Program-made: the position numbers and the translations under genes | From: Odobenus rosmarus divergens | Lineage: Eukaryota > Chordata > Mammalia > Carnivora > Odobenidae | Direction: 5' to 3' | NCBI RefSeq assembly: GCF_000321225.1 | Contig: NW_004450945.1 | Span: forward strand, 746,046-810,045 | Length of the DNA: 64,000 bases | The notes under the pieces: generated by a model | What the model saw: only the letters and a program-made list of their open reading frames with translations | What the model was told of the DNA's origin: nothing | The model's database searches: none | Shown here: piece by piece, positions 35,581 to 47,849 of the stretch | Layout of the letters: each line of letters starts with the position of its first letter | Numbering within the stretch: position 1 is the stretch's first letter

Positions 35581-38500
35581 ATATCTTTACAAATGAATAA
35601 CCCCACCCAATACCTTTTTCATTCTTAAATAATTACTTTCTTTCTGTCTCTATGCTTCAGATTCCTGACAAGGTTCTTTGTTGCCCTTGAATAGAAAAGC
35701 CCACAATAGACATTTGTCATACCTTTGTTACTGCAAACCCTTCTTACCAGACCTTTACTCACATTGTAAGTATTCATGTCATTGTTTACTATTGGAGTTT
35801 AGATCAATGTCAGTGGTGAAATGGGGAGATTGGGAAAGAACTAAATTAAAATGAGTGATTACGGAAGTAAAGAAAATCCCACACTCACTGCACAAGCTGC
35901 ACTTTTTAACTCTTTTATTTGTGTGCTAGATAAATATTTCACTTATAAATTGTGCTATTTGAATACCCTGAATATCTACTGGAAAACTTGCTTTTCATTA
36001 TAGAGAATTAGCTTTCAAACAAGGATTTTGTTGATTGGCTCATTTTTACATTTACCAATACTCTGAAATTAGGGTACTTATCATATTTATAACAATTCTA
36101 AGTTATTGTGACTCATATAATAGCAAGTGATGCCCATTAAGACAGAGTCCAGGTTTATTTACCTTTAGTCCCCATTAGCTAACCCAGTTCCAGGCATAAG
36201 GTACATGAGGTTTAAACGTACTTAATTATAATACGATTAATCATTCAGTTGGTCAACTGACTGAATGAACATTTATTAATGTATTACTATCTGCCACACA
36301 GTTTGCTGCATTCTGGAATAACACAAAAACGAACATGAGCGTTAATGCTCCTCAGTTGTTAATAGACTAGTGGAAAAATACAACCACACTGAGTTGCACA
36401 CTACTTGAAATAATTTCACGATACAGTTACAACTGCAGTTTCAAATCTATATATCAAAAGGTAGTTAACATTCATGAACACAGATGCAAAATTTTTCGAC
36501 TATATTAGCAAATCAAATCATTATACTTCTATCTCTAGTTTGCTGCATCTGAGCAGGATGAATAAGATCAAAAGATTCTGAAACCAGGGAGATCTAACTG
36601 TGCCTATGAAATAATCTGGGGGAGAGGGGGTGATGATATAAATTAAGTTTTTTTTTTCAGGGGGGATGCAGAGGAGAGAATGTGTCTGGGACATATTGTG
36701 GAGGAGACCCTGTCAAAATTTGGCAACCACTTAAATTAAAAATGCATTTACAACCTGGAAAGTTGTAGGACCACTAACAGAAGAGCACAAGAGGGATCGT
36801 AGAGTTTCAAACACAAGAAGCATTCTGTTTCAGAACCTGACACACTGGGACCCCTTTAGGAGACAGGATGAAAGGGTAATATTCCAAATGAAGAGAGAAA
36901 GTCCTTGGGCATCTATCTGGGTGTCTTGATAATAATAATAATCATTTCATTTGTAACAGGTTTATTGTGTAGAAAGTGGCCCCTTCACTTTAACGTGACA
37001 TTGAAGTCTCCCAACGCCTCATTGAATCAGAATTACTAGCTCCATTTTACAGATGAGGAAAATGAGACTCAGAAACAATATGTAAACTACTAACAGTGAT
37101 ATAGCTAGATTAAGAGTGCATTCAACTGTAGTTCTTCACATTCCTAGTTGGAATTACATTTTAAGAGAATATGGAAAAGAGAGCAGCCATTTTGTGATGT
37201 TGCAGTGAGAGTTAATGGTGGTGGTGACGGTGGCGGTGGTAGAGGGTTTGGGGATGGTTCCAAGCTGCCAGAACAGTGAGGGGAGTGGATTGTAAAACTG
37301 ATGCTCTGGTGCGGGTAAATATGGAGAAAGTTAGAGCAATGTTGCAGGTCCTAATTCTTTGAAACTATCAGAAGGCTGAGAGTGATAAATTCTCCTGCCA
37401 GGTCATTCTGGTTCAACATGCTCCCTCAGTCACATGGCACTTCTTCTTAATTTCAAGATAGGGCTGGGGATTATGTGTCGATCTTTATCAGAAACAAACC
37501 ATTGCCTCCCTTAAACTTAAATGAATCTTTTATGAGGTAAAGGACCTTATCTAGTCTGGTGCCTGAATAATTTAATGGTTTTCTGAACTAATTGTACCCA
37601 GAGGCGTGAACGTTGAATAAATTAAGTGAGATAACCTATCCTTATCCCCGTGTTGGTAACACATTTCTTCTTTCTGCCATGTTCTACTGCTGTCATCGTT
37701 CTAGAAAAGTGACTCAGTCTCACCTAAAGGGAAATGGAACTGAGCGGCTGGTAAGGCTGATGACATGGTGTTTGTGACTAAGCATTCCCAGAAATGAGGG
37801 CTGATCTTTTCCCCTGTGGCAATATACAGTATGGCCGTTGTTTTCCTGAGACTCCACTGACTTGGTTGCCAATTTCCTTAATCCAACTTCAGTCAGCACC
37901 TAAAACGATGATAAAGGACATTAAGAAAATGGCCTGTTTGGCAGCTGTGCTCTTGCCCATCATAAAACATTGCTGATTTGTGGTGAGAGCAGAGCTGATC
38001 CCAAGAATCCGATGAATTGATTTTACAGTGGTAATTTATCAATGCTTGGTAATTTCTAATGAATTTGAACCGTTCAAAAAGGTAAAAATGCAATGATTGG
38101 TCTAATCTGCTCTTCTTGAACTTGGCTGCGTTTTGAAATCAAAAGCCGAGTTTCAAAAAATTACTAATGCCTGGGCATCAGAAACTGAAAGATTCCCCAG
38201 GTTCTAATATGAAGCAGAGTTTGAGAACTAATTTAACGAATACCCTTTCATTGTGGGAATTGGTTTTCAAAGCTGTCACACTTCTATTATAATCTCATTG
38301 CTGTAACTACTATGTGCACTGGTCCAGGTAGATTACTCCCTTTGTTTTCCGAATGTATCAAGGGCACACAACTAGTCAGCCGCCAATATCCTCATTCTAA
38401 GTCTACACCTTTTTCTATTTTCTATTTAAGAACCTAATGCTCTCCTGGGGGAGAATGATGGACAAGAGTTAGACAGCGGTGTTCATGCTTAAAAGGACAC

Positions 38501-38600
38501 GATTATATGAAAGTTATTCTTTGTGGGGGAATACTCAAACTCTGAAGCCTTTTTACTGTTTCGTCAAACATTCCATATTCAAAAAAAATCTAGCAGAGAA
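35581..38600. other. intergenic, AT-rich
   Basis: The recurring old repeat is suggested at about 36235-36440, a reverse MIR at about 37010-37130 (ccattttacagatgaggaaa), and a GGT/GGC-rich patch at 37214-37240. MER20-like wording is at 38160-38235 (cctgggcatcag...ttccccaggttctaatatga). No gene is recognised. Confidence 0.45.
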
Positions 38601-38960
38601 TTGTTTCTAATGAGTACCTGTGTTAAATCCATCTGGAGATCTTGTTAAAATGTAGATTCAAGGGCACCTGGGTGGCTCAGTCGGTTAAGCAGCTGCCTTC
38701 AGCTCAGGTCATGATCCCAGGGTCCTGGGATTGAGCCCTGCATTGGGCTCCCTGCTCGGCAGTGAGTCGGCTCCTCCCCTTCCCTCTGTGATCTCTCTTG
38801 CTCTCATTCTCTCTCAAATAAATAAATAAAAATCATAAAAAATGTAGATTTTAAACCCAAATATAAGAGAATCTGATATGGTCAATCAGAGATGGTACAT
38901 TTGAATCTGCATTTTAAAGTTCTTTACAGTGATTCTTACATCCACTGAAGCTAGAGAAAC
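38600..38960. mobile_element. old hAT-type MER element carrying a Can-SINE
   Basis: The left part (gagtacctgtgttaaatcca, ggagatcttgttaaaatgta) and right part (aatctgcattttaaagttct, ccactgaagctagagaaaca) read like the two halves of a diverged MER-class hAT element. The SINE at 38659-38838 lies between them. Subfamily is not assigned. Confidence 0.5.
38647..38850 (+). mobile_element. Can-SINE with 12-bp target-site duplication
   Basis: Body about 38659-38838: caagggcacctgggtggctc head, tRNA-like region tcctgggattgagccctgca, CT-rich stretch, AAATAAATAAATAAAAATC tail. AAAATGTAGATT flanks it at 38647-38658 and 38839-38850. Confidence 0.93.
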
Positions 38961-39384
38961 ATTGCACAGTGAAACTTTCAAACAGAGCTGTCCTTTGTCC
39001 CAATGGCAATCTAGTGGCTCCTTGCACTGGAATTTAGAATAAGTTTTAGCAATCCACTAAGGCTTTTCTAGCAATTCTTTTGCAAAGCAAGAACCTAGAA
39101 CACTCCTCAAAATCTGACAGTTGAGGCATTAGAAATATTCCCCCTAGAATTTCAATATGTCTGAGGATCAGACAGACAAATCTGGTAAAAACCAGAACTG
39201 CAGCAAAACCAAAATAAGTCTTCATATTGATATACAAGTACTGGTTATACATAGTCAAGAAATACTTTATGTTTCTTATGCAAAACTACTAATGATGTTT
39301 TTTATTTATTACAGAACAGTACCAAGGCAGATCACAAGATATAGTGAAAAAAACATTGATTGAATTTATTGTCAGAGGAATTGA

Positions 39385-39525
39385 GCCATGTTTCCACCAT
39401 TAATTATCCATATGATTTTGGGCAAGTCACTTAACTTCTCTGATCTCAGTATTTTCATTTCTAAAATGGGATTAATTCCTTCCACTCCAATGTAACAAGG
39501 TTATTTAAAATTTCAAATGATATAC
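39385..39525 (+). mobile_element. MIR SINE fragment
   Basis: gattttgggcaagtcactta, acttctctgatctcagtatt, ttcatttctaaaatgggatt is the MIR core in + orientation with few changes. Confidence 0.8.
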
Positions 39526-39656
39526 TCAATAGAAAGGGTGTTTTAAACTAAAAAATTCTGTATAATTATTTCTGTGCAAATATGATTATTTTATACTAGA
39601 CACGGTGCAGTCTTCTTTGGTGGCCTTGGAGAATTAGAGATTTGCTTCCCACTGGG

Positions 39657-39779
39657 TTTCTTTCTTTCTGACTTCCTTCCTTCCTTCCCTCCTCCCTCCC
39701 TCCCTCCCTCCCTCTCTTTCTTCTTCCTCTCCTCCTCCTCTTTCTTCTTCTCTTCTTCTTCTTCCTCTTCTTTTTTTCT
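39657..39779. repeat. polypyrimidine tract: TTTC, TTCC, CCTC and CTT repeats
   Basis: About 120 bases of almost pure pyrimidine on the + strand, moving from TTTC through TTCC and CCTC units to CTT units; the only break is near tgac at 39669-39672. It encodes a spurious Lys/Arg/Glu-rich reverse ORF. Confidence 0.95.
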
Positions 39780-39829
39780 ATAGAGATGGATGTGTAAATC
39801 TTGAGAGAAAATTCCTTTGATAACATTTA

Positions 39830-41035
39830 TCAGTATGGTAGAATCTGGAAAACTGTTAGCTATATTTTTATCCTGGAACCACCAACATGATATATTTTAT
39901 TATAGTTAGTCCTAATTTGTTTACTAACATATAATGAAATATGTAATCACTGTTAAGTGATTGAAAGTGTTTGAAAACAAACACTGCTTACAGATATGCT
40001 CAAGGTGATTAATGGGGGAAAAAAGCAGCATATAAGTTGTATATATAGTATTATATTGACATATATTATATCAATATTATTGATATTATAAGCTACATGA
40101 AATACACATTGACAAATATTTTTAAGCACCTATTATACATAATAGTGAAATTTCCCACCCAGTCTTTGCTTGTAAACATAACTGTTGGATGAAAAATATT
40201 CTATTATATAGTAATACTGTAATTTGACCAATCTCTCTTTAATGACTATTTTGATTGCTAGCATTTGTTGTTGCTATTATTTTACAGTAAGATCTGAAGA
40301 AAAATCCTCACACCTCGGAGGATCTTCTCTGGGTTCTTTGAGCCTACACCTCACATCAAGCAATTAGCAATGCTATAAAATTAGTGTGTGTGTGTGTGTG
40401 TGTGATACATTGCTTGATATTATGAAAGTACAAAGTTATTTTAGTTAATGGACTATGTATATCTATCAGCAATCTAAGATGGTGGAAAGAAAAGCATTAG
40501 TTAAAATGTAAGCCACTATGTTGAGATAGTGCCTAGAATCTAAAGAAGAGAGACAAAGAGATCACAAGAGCATATAGAGAGAAAAGGACCGTAATGTTAA
40601 CAGAGAAAACCCAACTGGTAAAATATGGAGCTTAGCTTCTTGTTGGCACTTGTCACATCAGTGCTTTACTGAACTGAATGGACAAAAACTTTGATCAAGT
40701 TACTACGAGCTACTTCTACTTTCACAGAAGACGGTCTTCTTTGAAACTCTTTGAGAAGTATAGATATTTTTGTTGAAGTTTTCCATCTGACTATGAGCTG
40801 TGAGTCTCCCTCGACCAGTTTTGCCACCAATTGGGAACTTTGTCAGTTTAAAAGACAGGTAAAGGAATTGTTGTACACCTTTCCCTTCTCTTTATGGGAG
40901 GAGGGGGGAATAATTGAGTACCTAAATAATTGAGTCCCTCCTAAATAATTCTGGAAGTAAATTGTGTTCTCTAAAGGGAAAGTAAAGGAACTTTAATTAC
41001 CACAGTTTTAAAGTTCAGGTTCAATATATGGTTCT
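39830..41035. other. intergenic, AT-rich
   Basis: About 40170-40290 may be a further L1-like antisense piece (accaatctctctttaatgac...attgctagcatttgttgttg). A GT repeat lies at 40384-40404. No gene is seen. Confidence 0.4.
40384..40404. repeat. (GT)n microsatellite
   Basis: About ten GT units. Confidence 0.9.
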
Positions 41036-41039
41036 ATGA

Positions 41040-43410
41040 ATAAAAACAAATTATTCAGTGAACTTTCTTACACATAAATATTTACCTATATCTATGATGA
41101 GATTCTCTAGTAGATTCTAGGATGTGAAAATTCTTGGTCAAAGGGTATGATCATTTTGAATCTCCTTGAACATGTTGCACTGCTGATTTCCAGAATGATT
41201 ACACCAGTTTATATTCCTATTGAAGTGAATAAAGTGCTCAGTTGGCCTTAAAACAAAACCAAACAAACAAACAAAATAAACCCACAAAGAAACAAAACAA
41301 AACAAAAGAACAATTTTCTTCAAATCTTTTATAACCAGTACAGTTTTGTCAGTTTCTCCTTTACCATAAAGTTATCTTCTATTTCCATTGGATGCCCTTC
41401 ATCAAATTAAGGAAATTGTTTTCTATTGCTAATATTAGGAGAGTTATTTATGAATAAGTGTGGGATTTGTCGAATGTTATCTCTGCATCTGTTTAAATAA
41501 TAATCTTTTCTCATTTATTCTGTGTATAATATGAATTGCATTGACTAAATGTCTAATCTTCAACCAATCTCGCATTCCTGGGAAAACCCCTTTTACTGTT
41601 ATTTTCCTAGCATCCTAAGATGAAAACTTAAATCATGATGTACAGCTTTTCTTCTTTTCTAGTATATGCCTATAAAGCCAAAAGTTTTTCTTTTATGTCA
41701 GTTTTAGCTGCATACTACAAATTTTAATATGCCACATTTTTGCATGCCATTAAAGTATTTTGTAATTTACATCATGACTTATTCATTTAGTCCATGAGTT
41801 ATGTGAGAAGAACACCAATTGATATGGAAACATTTGAGATTTTTACTTTTTTTTTTTTTGGTTAGGATACTATATAGTATATTATTCTAGTGAACATACT
41901 CTGTATTATTTTAATACTTTGAAATATTAAGATCAAGTTTGTTAATAATATGGTTCAAAACTTCTCTATTTGTACTGACTTTTGTGTGCTTATTCTCCAA
42001 TTATTGAGGGAAAGTTTTAAATCTTTCACATTAACAAGTAATTCGTAGTTTGTAGTCTTAATGCTATTGGATATAGACAAATGTATAATTGTTACAAATT
42101 TTATTTCTCATTATTTCTAACAATGCTTTTTGCCGTAAAGCCTGCTTTGTCTGATAGTCATAGAAAAGGAGTAGGTAAATGTTGGTTAATATTTGCATAC
42201 TATATCTTTTCCCACTCTTTTATTTTTAACCTCTCTACATGTTTATGTTTAAGGTGTGACTCATAATTGAATGTGCATTTTTATTTTTATCAGATCTGAA
42301 ATATGTAGTTTGTTTACAGACAATTTATCACTGATATTTTTAAGTTTAAATCTACCATCTTGCTATTTGTTTTTGTTTGCCCCATCTGTTCTTTTTTTCT
42401 CTTTAGTTGTCTTCTTTTTGATTTATCATTTTTAAAGTTATCATTCCATTTTCCCATCTAATAACTTATGAGTTATACATTATTTTTCTCTTATTTTACT
42501 GCTTACCCTAGGAATTACAACATGAACTTTTGAATTATTGGTGCTTACTCAAAATTTGTGTTTTGTCCATTTCTAGAAAACATGAGAAATTGAGGACACT
42601 TAAATTCTATTTTCCCCATTCAACCTTTTTTAATATTACTGTCAAATATTTTGATATATTTTAAACCCTGCCTTATGTCACCAGTATTGTCTTATATTAT
42701 TGGTATTCATTTCATTATTCTCTCCTATTTACATTTCTGTCTGGGATAATTTCCTTTTTGCATTTTAGTTTAGGATTGTTTTCTTCTGCCCAAAGGACAC
42801 CTGTTAGTATATCTTTTAGTGCATGTCTGCTGCCAAAGAATTTTTGTACTATTTATTTGAAATTTTCTCTATTTTTAATGTACTTTTGCAAGATATTTTT
42901 GTTTGGTATAAAATTTTAGATTGTGAGTTTTGTTTTTAGTACTTTTACAATCCCATTCTCTTGTCTTCTGGGTTTCATCATTTGCTTTACAGAGCTACCT
43001 TATCAGTTTTTTACTTATTTGAAAGAAATGTGTCTATTTTTCTGGATGTTTTTAAAATTTTCTTTTTGATTTTTGTTTATTTGTTTGTTTTTTATTAGTT
43101 TCCCTCTGATGTGTCTGAGGGTGTGTGTTTGTGTTGTGTACTTATCCTGACTGAGAAACATAGAGCCTTTTGAATTTGTGGATAATTTCTTTTGTCAGTT
43201 TTGGAAAATACTTTTTTTTAAAATGTGATTCACCTGTTGGTAAATTTTTTATAGAGTTTTTCCCCTCTCCTCATTATTTTATCATATTCCTGGCCTAACT
43301 AGTAATTTTGAATTCATCGTTTGACATTGTGTATTAAAATTATTGCATCTCTGTATATTTTTTTCTTCTGACTTGGTATTTATTTTCTTTTAGCTCATAG
43401 ATAGATGATA
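41040..43410 (-). mobile_element. ancient L1 (L1M-type) remnant, antisense
   Basis: AT-rich, T-biased sequence whose wording matches antisense L1 as I remember it. Examples: ggtcaaagggtatgatcatt, gtgggatttgtcgaatgtta, tcgcattcctgggaaaaccc, tagctgcatactacaaattt, tcttctgggtttcatcattt, ccctctgatgtgtctgaggg. The order runs from 3' parts of L1 toward its 5' part as coordinates rise, with gaps and small insertions. ORFs are destroyed. Confidence 0.6.
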
Positions 43411-45010
43411 GGTAGATCATCTCAATTCTGTAAGGGACTGTGATAACTTGAGGCTCAGTTTCAATCTTTGTAAGGACTGGGCTATTTCCAGTTTCCTCCG
43501 ACTCCTAAGTAAGTCACGTGAGTAATGTAATCTTTAGTTCTCCTTTTCCAATTGGTCACCAGGAAGCTCATGTTCAGTTTAATGCTCAAGTTTAATAACT
43601 ATATTGATCTTCCTCTTTATTTTATCCTTCATTCTTATAAACAAATATTTCTTGTATTTTTAATTGAGTTCTTTTATTGCCCATTTATTAATGTAAAGAT
43701 TCTCAAATACTTTTAGAATTCATTCACTCATCATTTAGTATCACCTGTCTACACTACTGAGGGCATAAACTGGGCTCTAGGTAGGCCCGTATGTATGAAT
43801 TCTGCAGTTTCTGATTTAAAGGGGCTTGCAATCTAATGGCAGGAAAATAACAAACAGATGAGTGGAATGTATGAGTGTAGAAAGACTAGCTAACAGTACA
43901 TAAGCCATAGGAAAGAAGACAAAGGAATAATGCAGTTTACCTAGAATGATGATGGAGAACATGAGGGTGGCATTTGAGTGAGCATGAGAAGAATGAGTTG
44001 GATTACCAGGAGAGGGGGCATTACTAAGGTAACAACATGACTAGGTAGAAGAGAAAAATCTGGTATTTGAGAGGTGTCTGGTAAAGGTTGGGATAAATAA
44101 TGTGGGAGATACTGTTAATGGGAGTCAGCGGGGATGGGTAAGGCTGATTTAAACACTGGTTTCTGGGATTCTTAAGCCAGTGATTCTATTGCTTGAAAAA
44201 GGACCGAGTGTTATTCTTTGGTGATCTTAAGATTTGTGCTAGTTCTTTAATTACCTCCCAAGAGCTGTGTTCACTAAATCAAAAACAAGGAACAATTCGT
44301 GCCTCCAGGGCACCAAGAGTAACCAAGGAAAAGAGAAACACACCTGCCTTTTTGGTCACCAATACTAATATTTTACTTTCTTGGGTCTTGAATATTAAGC
44401 TGAGCCACGAGTTGGAACAGAATGCAACCCGCTGTAGGGTGATGATTCAAGCTGACTGTTAGGCTTGCAAAACTGAATGTGGGTGGTTTTGTTGTGTAAT
44501 CTTTTGCCTTAATCTTTCTGCCTTTAATGAAGTGCTTTGACTGTCTCTTTATGTGTATGCCTGTTAGATGTAGGACATGCATGGAGTTTCTTAATGGAAC
44601 CTCATCAAATTTAAAGTCATGATTGAAAAATTGCTTGCCTTAGGTTAAAAAAAGTCCTCCTTAGGTTATAGGAGAAAATAAAATAAAAAAAAGAAAGAGA
44701 GGAAAGAAAATACTAATAATCAAAGCCAAGCTAAGCCATTGGTATTAGTTTATTTGGGAGTTTTAAGTCCAGAGAATCAAATAATTTGGTCAAATTTACT
44801 TCTCACAGCAAGTGAGTTCAGATCTGGAATTTAATGCACAGAGCTAGTGCTCACCTGCAGTGTTCGAGGGAAATTTGAGATCTGAAGGGGAAAACTTGAT
44901 CAAACCACAGGCTGGATATTTTGTTTGACATTTTGAAAAACAAGGAAAACCAAACGTTTTCCCAAGCTGAACGCTGTCACTTCAACTGTTTCTCAAGATG
45001 TCTCAAGTCA
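43411..45010. other. intergenic, no gene recognised
   Basis: The recurring old repeat is suggested at about 43735-44110 (cattcactcatcatttagta...gggggcattactaaggtaac). The rest is unassigned. Confidence 0.4.
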
Positions 45011-45012
45011 AT

Positions 45013-45210
45013 AGTCCTTCAACAAACATTTATTGAGCATCTACTATATGCCAGTCTCTCTGCTTGCCTCCACGGACAGGGATAGCCAAAGATTGGCACA
45101 ATTCCTGATCTTTCAGAGTTGAGAGTCTAGTGAGGGTCATCCGATGGTTGTCAAACAAGCACACATATGAAAGAATAATTCCAAATATGAGGAAATGCTG
45201 TGGAAAATTA
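45013..45210 (+). repeat. old mammalian dispersed repeat
   Basis: aacaaacatttattgagcat, ctactatatgccagtctctc, cctgatctttcagagttgag, agtctagtgagggtcatccg. This family recurs at least five times in the window, but I cannot name it from memory. Confidence 0.55.
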
Positions 45211-45399
45211 AGCACAATTCTATAAAAGCCAATAACAAAGGGATGGTAAATAAATATCTCTACTGTTTGTGGGCATTGGGAGTGGACGGCATATCGGAAA
45301 TCGGTACCCTGAGCTGCTTGGTGCTGGGACAGAACAGGAGTCAGAGTTAGATTCTTGTTCTCAAGACAGTGAGGGCTTTTCCATCATGTCCTGCAAGAC

Positions 45400-46000
45400 C
45401 AGAGGTTCCTAGGAGCTTCTTGAAGTTGGATTTGTCCCTCTCCCGCCTCAAATAGTACCTCCACTAGTCCTCTCTATTCCTCTACTCCATCTCCACAAGG
45501 CCGTCAGAGAGACATTTCTCAAACTCAGCTCCCAGAGTTCCTCACTCCCCCCAGCAGCTCCCGAAGAAGCTTCTCCTTTACAGGGTTACATTCCACTGCT
45601 CCCTATTCATATCAAATTCGAGGTCCCGGAAGACAGGCCCCTCTGTGATTCTAGCAGCCTTCAACCAGCTTTACCAGCTTTGCCTTTCATCGCTCTTGTC
45701 CACACCCATGCACCTCAAGGTCCAGCCTCAGTTAGTATTTTATAGCAGCAATGTTCACTTCCCTGAGATAGGCATGCTCTGTTTTCTTTTTCTGGGAAGA
45801 ATTCCCTCCCTTTCTTGCCTGGAAAGTCCCCACTTGTTCCACAATATCCAGGGCAAATGTGACTTCCTTACCAAAGCTTTCTCCTATCCCCTAAGGCAGA
45901 GCTAGTCACTTCTTTCCGGGTGCTTCCTCAGCACTTTGTACCAGTTACTCCTCTCATCACATCGTGCTGTAACTATTTGTCTCTGAGGTATTTCATAAAT
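45400..46000 (+). mobile_element. L2 LINE fragment
   Basis: ccctattcatatcaaattcg, tgcacctcaaggtccagcct, ggaagaattccctccctttc, agggcaaatgtgacttcctt, actcctctcatcacatcgtg follow the order of L2. It is diverged; its reading frames are not intact. Confidence 0.7.
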
Positions 46001-46410
46001 CAGATCATGAACGTTCTGAGGTGAACACAAGGTCTGATGCAGTTCTATAATCTTACTTTGGCTCCTTTTGGGTGTTTACCTAATACCATGTTTTGTATAG
46101 ATTAATATATGATTGTGGAAGGAGAGAAAAGGTGAAGGTGTCCCTGAAAAATGATGGCCCATGGTGTACTCATAATATCTGCTGGTATAAATAAAATCAA
46201 AAGCTCAGGGGTTCTTAAAAGTAAAATTCTGAGGACCAAATTAGAGAGCTCTTTAATACTTAGGAGGAAGAACAGCCCCTAGACCATAAGGCAACTGTGT
46301 GAATTGTAAAATGCTGCCCTTTACTTCTACCTGTTGGGAAATTGCCATTATATGTGGGTTTTGTTAGAACAAAGCACTTTCTTTTTCTAGCTGTTCATGA
46401 TTGCTGTCAA

Positions 46411-46624
46411 AAATATACAAGTAGGGGCATCTGGGTGGCTCAGTTTGTTAAGCATATGCCTTCAGCTCAGGTCATGATCTCAGGGTCCTGGGATCAAGCT
46501 CCGTGTAGGACTCCGTGCTCAATGGGCTCTCTCTCTCTCTGTCTCCTTCTGTCTCTCCCCCTTCTCATGCTCTCTCTCTCTCTTTCAAATAAATAAATAA
46601 AATCTTAAAAGAAATATACAGGTA
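46411..46624 (+). mobile_element. Can-SINE with 13-bp target-site duplication
   Basis: Body 46424-46611: ggggcatctgggtggctcag head, tRNA-like region tcctgggatcaagctccgtg, (TCTC)n tract, AAATAAATAAATAAAATC tail. AAATATACAAGTA (46411-46423) and AAATATACAGGTA (46612-46624) flank it with one mismatch. Confidence 0.93.
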
Positions 46625-47079
46625 TATGATGTCTTGATGTCTATAGTCAAGGTCACAACTATGGATTCTGTGCCTGTGTTCAGGGCTCAATCTTCATAAC
46701 TCTAAGATGAAGTAGGCTTTTGGAAAGATAATATGCTCTTTAATATCAACAATACGAGATTCCTACTTTAAGAAAAAAAATAGAAAATTACAAGTTGATC
46801 CTCAAATGGACACCAAGGTCGTTATCATCATCAACAACAAAAGCCTACTGAATGTCTAGAATATGTAGGCAGTTGTGTCAGCCTTAGGGAAGACAAGAGA
46901 CCATACAATGGAATCGATTTCTCCTCATATGAATGTCTAGATCACACTATCTCTTCTTTATTTACAGTTTATCTCCATCTACTTTGAATTTTTGGATTAG
47001 TTTATTTATGTATTTCTCTCAAGCAGAATCTTCTGGGGTTTAGTGTTAATACTGGACCAAATTTTAGGCCCCAGAGCTA

Positions 47080-47290
47080 TCTTTGGTATTTTATTTTTTT
47101 TAATTTATTTGAAAGAGAGAGAATGAGAGAGAGAGAGCACATGAGAGGGGGGAGGGTCAGAGGGAGAAGCAGACTCCCCGCTGAGCAGGGAGCCTGATAT
47201 GAGACTTGATCCCAGGACTCCAGGATCATGACCTGAGCCGAAGGCAGTCACTTAACCAACTGAGCCACCCAGGCGCCCCTCTTTGGTATT
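47080..47290 (-). mobile_element. Can-SINE in reverse orientation
   Basis: Body 47091-47279, read in reverse: ggggcgcctgggtggctcag head at its right end, GAGA tract, T-rich tail complement at 47091-47110. TCTTTGGTATT flanks it at 47080-47090 and 47280-47290. It is the only clearly full reverse copy in the window. Confidence 0.94.
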
Positions 47291-47649
47291 GGTTTTATGC
47301 GCAACAAGACCAATGTTGGTGGGTAAGAAGAAAAAGTCTAAATTATCTCCCAACTTGATGGATTAAGTGGAAGAGAAGAAAAGTTGGTGCTACTTATTAA
47401 AATAATTGTGATAATGTAACAATTTAGGCCCATGTTCATTATTTTTTCCTGGCAATTTATCTATATGTTCATCTACCTTCCTAATCAAAACAATAGTTTA
47501 ATTTTAGTCTTCTTGACTTAAGAAAGAGATGTTTCAAGGTAGAATTAGAAAGCCATGCACTAGTGTTTTTCTGGATTTGATTATAAATCTCTAAGGGTAA
47601 CTCAGAGAATTTGGGCAGAGACAAAATATTTGAAAAACGCTGAGATTTG

Positions 47650-47840
47650 GCTTCCTTTAGACCATGGAGATTTTCCTCACTGAGAGAGCAAGAGTATATT
47701 CCCATCTATTCCCTTTGCTCTTACTATGGTTTCTTCCCGGAGCACTACTGCTCAGGTCTTTCTGTGGGTCAACACTTCAACTCAGTTGGGTATCTATTCT
47801 ATTGTTCTTCCTTGAGAGGCTTTCCTGGACCTATCTAATG
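47650..47840 (+). mobile_element. L2 LINE fragment
   Basis: tattcccatctattcccttt, gctcttactatggtttcttc, tcaggtctttctgtgggtca, cttgagaggctttcctggac is the L2 3' region preceding its terminal part. It parallels 49655-49800 in this window. Confidence 0.6.
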
Positions 47841-47849
47841 ATGTGAAAG

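Noticed and set aside
41040..43410. AT-rich gene or long non-coding RNA
   Set aside because: Wording fits antisense L1 and frames are short and broken.
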